Source: Candidatus Saccharimonadales bacterium (GTDB taxonomy: Bacteria > Patescibacteriota > Saccharimonadia > Saccharimonadales > Saccharimonadaceae). Taken from it: a stretch of 12,199 nucleotides of DNA. Shown piece after piece: positions 12,158 to 12,199 of the stretch. Within the stretch, counting starts at the first letter, position 1; each line of letters begins with the position of its first letter. The notes under the pieces were generated by a model. That model did not search any database. It was not told the DNA's origin and saw nothing but the letters and a program-made list of their open reading frames with translations. The stretch is from positions 1 to 12,199 of the forward strand of contig JASLCR010000048.1 in NCBI GenBank assembly GCA_030145955.1. The letters are read 5' to 3'. Both the position numbers and the translations under genes were made by a program.

Positions 12158-12199
12158 TTAACCCTGCCTTTGCTTATTCTTAGGTTTTTTCTTATTGAT
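12158..12199 (-). CDS. rpmJ: Ribosomal protein bL36, C-terminal fragment
   Basis: The last 13 codons and TAA of a gene that starts beyond the window end encode INKKKPKNKQRQG, which matches the bL36 tail (E. coli EPKHKQRQG). It lies immediately before rpsM, the usual rpmJ position. Relative to zinc-binding bL36, the last Cys ligand and the His of KHKQ are absent (Asn or Lys instead), so this is probably the zinc-free form. Confidence 0.85.
   Translation of the reverse strand: MNKKKPKNKQRQG

Noticed and set aside
1..12199. CRISPR arrays, insertion sequences, phage genes or attachment sites
   Set aside because: No regularly spaced direct repeats, transposase-like ORFs or flanking inverted repeats were seen; the tRNA 3' ends are not repeated nearby.

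Overview
The window looks like a chromosome segment of a Patescibacteria/CPR bacterium, most likely Saccharibacteria (TM7). This is inferred from compact gene packing, a cysteine-free bL33, a bL36 tail without its last zinc ligands, a GH15 glucoamylase-like enzyme, short DNA-replication and RNA-modification proteins, and almost no intergenic space. The lineage call is an inference from gene content; no marker tree was run. TGA is used as a stop (end of the delta-prime gene) and Trp is TGG, so the ordinary bacterial code applies rather than the UGA=Gly code of some CPR groups.

Layout. Positions 1-2749 (+) hold the tail of an unknown gene, a GH15 hydrolase and an unknown 231-aa protein, all overlapping. 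rpmG (bL33) lies on the other strand, tail to tail with that group. A divergent promoter pair at 2994-3080 separates rpmG from a membrane-anchored TPR protein (+). Next come tRNA-Thr(UGU) and tRNA-Tyr(GUA), a terminator, an 88-aa two-helix membrane protein, and tRNA-Thr(GGU). From 4546 to the end everything is on the minus strand. The trpS - RluA-type pseudouridine synthase - DNA polymerase III delta-prime operon (7220 down to 4546) is preceded by a small ORF, and further upstream by an alpha/beta hydrolase. The rest is a ribosomal protein/RNA polymerase operon, rpmJ-rpsM-rpsK-rpsD-rpoA-rplQ-rplM-rpsI, ending in a strong terminator at 8483-8509.

Two regulatory observations stand out. First, between the hydrolase and trpS (minus strand, 7657 down to 7497) there is a complete candidate for ribosome-mediated transcription attenuation: an extended -10 promoter, a 24-codon leader ORF with a Trp codon in the 5' arm of a hairpin, a segment that can pair either within that hairpin or with the 5' arm of a terminator, and the terminator itself. 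The genes after it are a small ORF and tryptophanyl-tRNA synthetase. Second, three transcription units (leader peptide, trpS, hydrolase) share one architecture: TGC, a -10 hexamer, exactly 7 bases, then ATG. This predicts leaderless mRNAs. Genes inside operons instead carry ordinary Shine-Dalgarno sequences. The same TGC extended -10 occurs at most of the other promoters seen here.
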